A DNA stretch of 8,455 bases from Spirochaetia bacterium (GTDB lineage Bacteria > Spirochaetota > Leptospirae > Leptospirales > Leptonemataceae): positions 1 to 8,455 of the forward strand of contig JACPZR010000386.1 of assembly GCA_016195395.1 (NCBI GenBank), written 5' to 3'. Below the pieces are notes generated by a model, which saw nothing but the letters and a program-made list of their open reading frames with translations, made no database searches and was not told where the DNA came from. The first letter of the stretch is position 1. Every line of letters begins with the position of its first letter. This document shows positions 6,726 through 8,455 of this stretch, piece after piece. The position numbers and the translations under genes were made by a program.

Positions 6726-8435
6726 ATGAAGAAAACCGGCGCGCAACTCCTGATCGACCTTCTCCAAGCCCAAGGAGTGGAACTTGTCTTTGGCTATCCC
6801 GGCGGGGCCATTCTCCCGTTTTACGATGAACTGCATCGTTCCGGAATCCGCCACATCCTGGTGCGACACGAACAGGGCGCCATGCACATGGCTGAGGGTT
6901 TTGCGCGCGTGTCGGGCCGCCCCGGCGTGGTCGTTGTGACCAGCGGTCCCGGCGCCACCAATGCGATTACAGGCCTCTGCGATGCAAAACTCGACTCCGT
7001 CCCGGTCTTCGTAATTACGGGGCAAGTGGCCACCACTTCCCTTGGGACCGACGCGTTTCAGGAAGCGGACATTTTTGGTATTTCGATTCCCGTCACAAAG
7101 TATAACGCACTGGTCAAGAACGTGGACGACCTGGCCCGCTGCTTCTCGGAGGCATGGACTCTCTGCAACTCCGGCCGTCCCGGTCCCGTGCTCATCGACT
7201 TTCCAAAAGACGTGCAGACAAATACAACGGAAGTCCTGACTGCGGCGCCCGCGCTGAGCGCGCGCCTCTATGAGAAGCCCCCTATATCCGGCAACCTTGA
7301 AGCATTTGCCGCGGCCCTCAACAAGGCGGAGAAACCTCTGCTCTACGTGGGAGGCGGCGCCATCATCGCCGGCGCGCACAAAGAAATCGTCGCCATGGCA
7401 GAAAAAGCCATGTGCCCGGTGACAACCACCCTGATGGGTATCGGCGCTTTCCCCGGCAATCATATCCTGTCTGTGGGCATGCCGGGAATGCACGGAACGG
7501 CCACGGCCAACAAAGCCATCATGGAATGCGATTACATCCTCTCGCTGGGAGCGCGCTTCGACGACCGTGTGGCCGGCAAGGCTGACGACTTTGCGTCAAA
7601 AGCAGTGAAAGCCCACATCGACATTGATCCTTCTGAACTGAGTAAGCGCGTGAAAGTAGACCACGCCGTTCAAGGGGACTTGAAAGACGTCCTGAAGTCG
7701 CTCCTGCCGTTTGTGGAAAAGAAAGACCGCTCGTCATGGGTAAATCACCTGGAAGAATACAAACAACGTTATCCGCTTGAATACGAAGAGAGCGCCGAAG
7801 TGATCAAACCGCAGCGCGTTCTCCGCAGACTCTACGAAGCCACCAACGGCAAAGCGATCGTGGCAACAGACGTGGGGCAACACCAGATGTGGGCGGCTCA
7901 GTACTACCATATGGCAGAGCCAAACCGCTGGCTCACAAGCGGCGGCCTGGGCACCATGGGGTACGGCCTTCCTGCGGCCATCGGAGCCAAGTTCGCCCGT
8001 CCGGACGACCTCGTCGTCTGCGTTACTGGTGACGGGTCGTTCCAGATGTGCATTCAAGAGCTTGCAACAATCCGCCAGTACAATCTTGGAGTGAAGATTG
8101 TGCTTCTAAACAATTCGTTTTTGGGAATGGTGCGCCAATGGCAGGAACTCTTCTATGAGGAGCGTTATGCGGAATCAGAATGGCAGTACAACCCTGACTT
8201 TGCGGCGCTCGCGGGCGCGTACGGGATCCCAGGCATGCGTATCACGCGCCCTGACGAGCTCGACGCGGGGATGGAATTCCTTTTGAAAGACGACGGGCCG
8301 GCCCTGTTGGAAGCGGTCATTCCCCACGACGAGAAGGTATTCCCCATGATTGCCGCCGGCAAAAGCCAGGGGGACATGGTTCAGTTTGCGGACATTCGCG
8401 AGCGCCTGAAAGCAAAGAGCAAGCATAAGCAATAG
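6726..8435 (+). CDS. ilvB: Acetolactate synthase (acetohydroxyacid synthase) large, catalytic subunit
   Basis: TPP-, Mg- and FAD-dependent cytoplasmic enzyme. It condenses pyruvate with pyruvate or 2-oxobutyrate, the first common step of valine, leucine and isoleucine synthesis. The 569 residues match the full family length. The N-terminal TPP-enzyme domain has [13 protein letters not shown], catalytic E49 in RHEQGA and [11 protein letters not shown]. The central FAD-binding domain carries the AHAS hallmarks GMHGT (254-258) and GARFDDR (275-281). The C-terminal TPP-binding domain has GDGS (435-438) with N462-N463, the usual GDG-(x)n-NN Mg/TPP motif, then GMVRQWQ. These features fit anabolic AHAS better than catabolic ALS or other TPP decarboxylases. 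I chose ATG 6726 because GGAG (6715-6718) lies 7 bases upstream; ATG 6711 (AGGG 8 bases before it, 574 residues) is nearly as good. Only 20 bases follow the stop, so a regulatory subunit gene (ilvN), usual downstream, cannot be seen. Confidence 0.96.
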   Translation: MKKTGAQLLIDLLQAQGVELVFGYPGGAILPFYDELHRSGIRHILVRHEQGAMHMAEGFARVSGRPGVVVVTSGPGATNAITGLCDAKLDSVPVFVITGQVATTSLGTDAFQEADIFGISIPVTKYNALVKNVDDLARCFSEAWTLCNSGRPGPVLIDFPKDVQTNTTEVLTAAPALSARLYEKPPISGNLEAFAAALNKAEKPLLYVGGGAIIAGAHKEIVAMAEKAMCPVTTTLMGIGAFPGNHILSVGMPGMHGTATANKAIMECDYILSLGARFDDRVAGKADDFASKAVKAHIDIDPSELSKRVKVDHAVQGDLKDVLKSLLPFVEKKDRSSWVNHLEEYKQRYPLEYEESAEVIKPQRVLRRLYEATNGKAIVATDVGQHQMWAAQYYHMAEPNRWLTSGGLGTMGYGLPAAIGAKFARPDDLVVCVTGDGSFQMCIQELATIRQYNLGVKIVLLNNSFLGMVRQWQELFYEERYAESEWQYNPDFAALAGAYGIPGMRITRPDELDAGMEFLLKDDGPALLEAVIPHDEKVFPMIAAGKSQGDMVQFADIRERLKAKSKHKQ

Positions 8436-8455
8436 GGGCACACACCAGTCGACGC

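Noticed and set aside
6674..6726. ilvB promoter from TTGCAC (6674) or TTTATA (6721)
   Set aside because: No -10 at proper spacing follows TTGCAC, and TTTATA abuts the start codon, which would require a leaderless transcript beginning inside the gene.
6420..7493. 357-codon open frame on the minus strand across holA and ilvB
   Set aside because: Antisense to strongly supported ilvB codons and overlapping holA; His/Gly/Arg-rich composition typical of an antisense shadow.

Overview
The window holds seven protein-coding genes and no RNA gene, mobile element, CRISPR array or transfer signature that I can see. It looks like chromosomal DNA of a moderately GC-rich, Gram-negative-type bacterium. The pairing of a membrane-anchored M23/LytM protein with a short bactofilin, next to a small TPR-like protein, resembles spirochaete genomes (Leptospirales or Spirochaetales-like). 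That placement is from memory of gene neighbourhoods, so it is an inference and not a proven assignment.

Layout. Bases 1-2043 (+) carry the 3' part of a hybrid sensor histidine kinase: end of a membrane region, two PAS domains, HisKA, a degraded ATPase domain and a receiver. Bases 2122-4890 (+) form a cell-envelope cluster. It contains a membrane-anchored LytM-domain protein whose metal ligands are all substituted, a bactofilin whose start overlaps the end of the LytM gene, and an OafA-type membrane O-acyltransferase 49 bases further on. A 173-base gap with repeated CGGAATC motifs leads to a small TPR-like gene (5064-5456, +). Convergent to it lies holA, the DNA polymerase III delta subunit (5531-6580, -). 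Divergent from holA is ilvB, the acetolactate synthase large subunit (6726-8435, +), complete but cut off from whatever follows.

How the parts relate. The LytM protein and bactofilin very probably work together: bactofilin polymers under the inner membrane position a cell-wall hydrolase or hydrolase activator. The acyltransferase may modify an envelope glycan in the same setting. holA and ilvB are unrelated housekeeping genes for replication and branched-chain amino acid synthesis.

The observations most worth checking are two predicted loss-of-catalysis cases. The LytM domain has K, E, Q and Y where the Zn ligands and catalytic His should be. The histidine kinase keeps its phosphoacceptor His but lacks the N-box Asn and the G1 box. 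I see no clearly new multi-gene system here.
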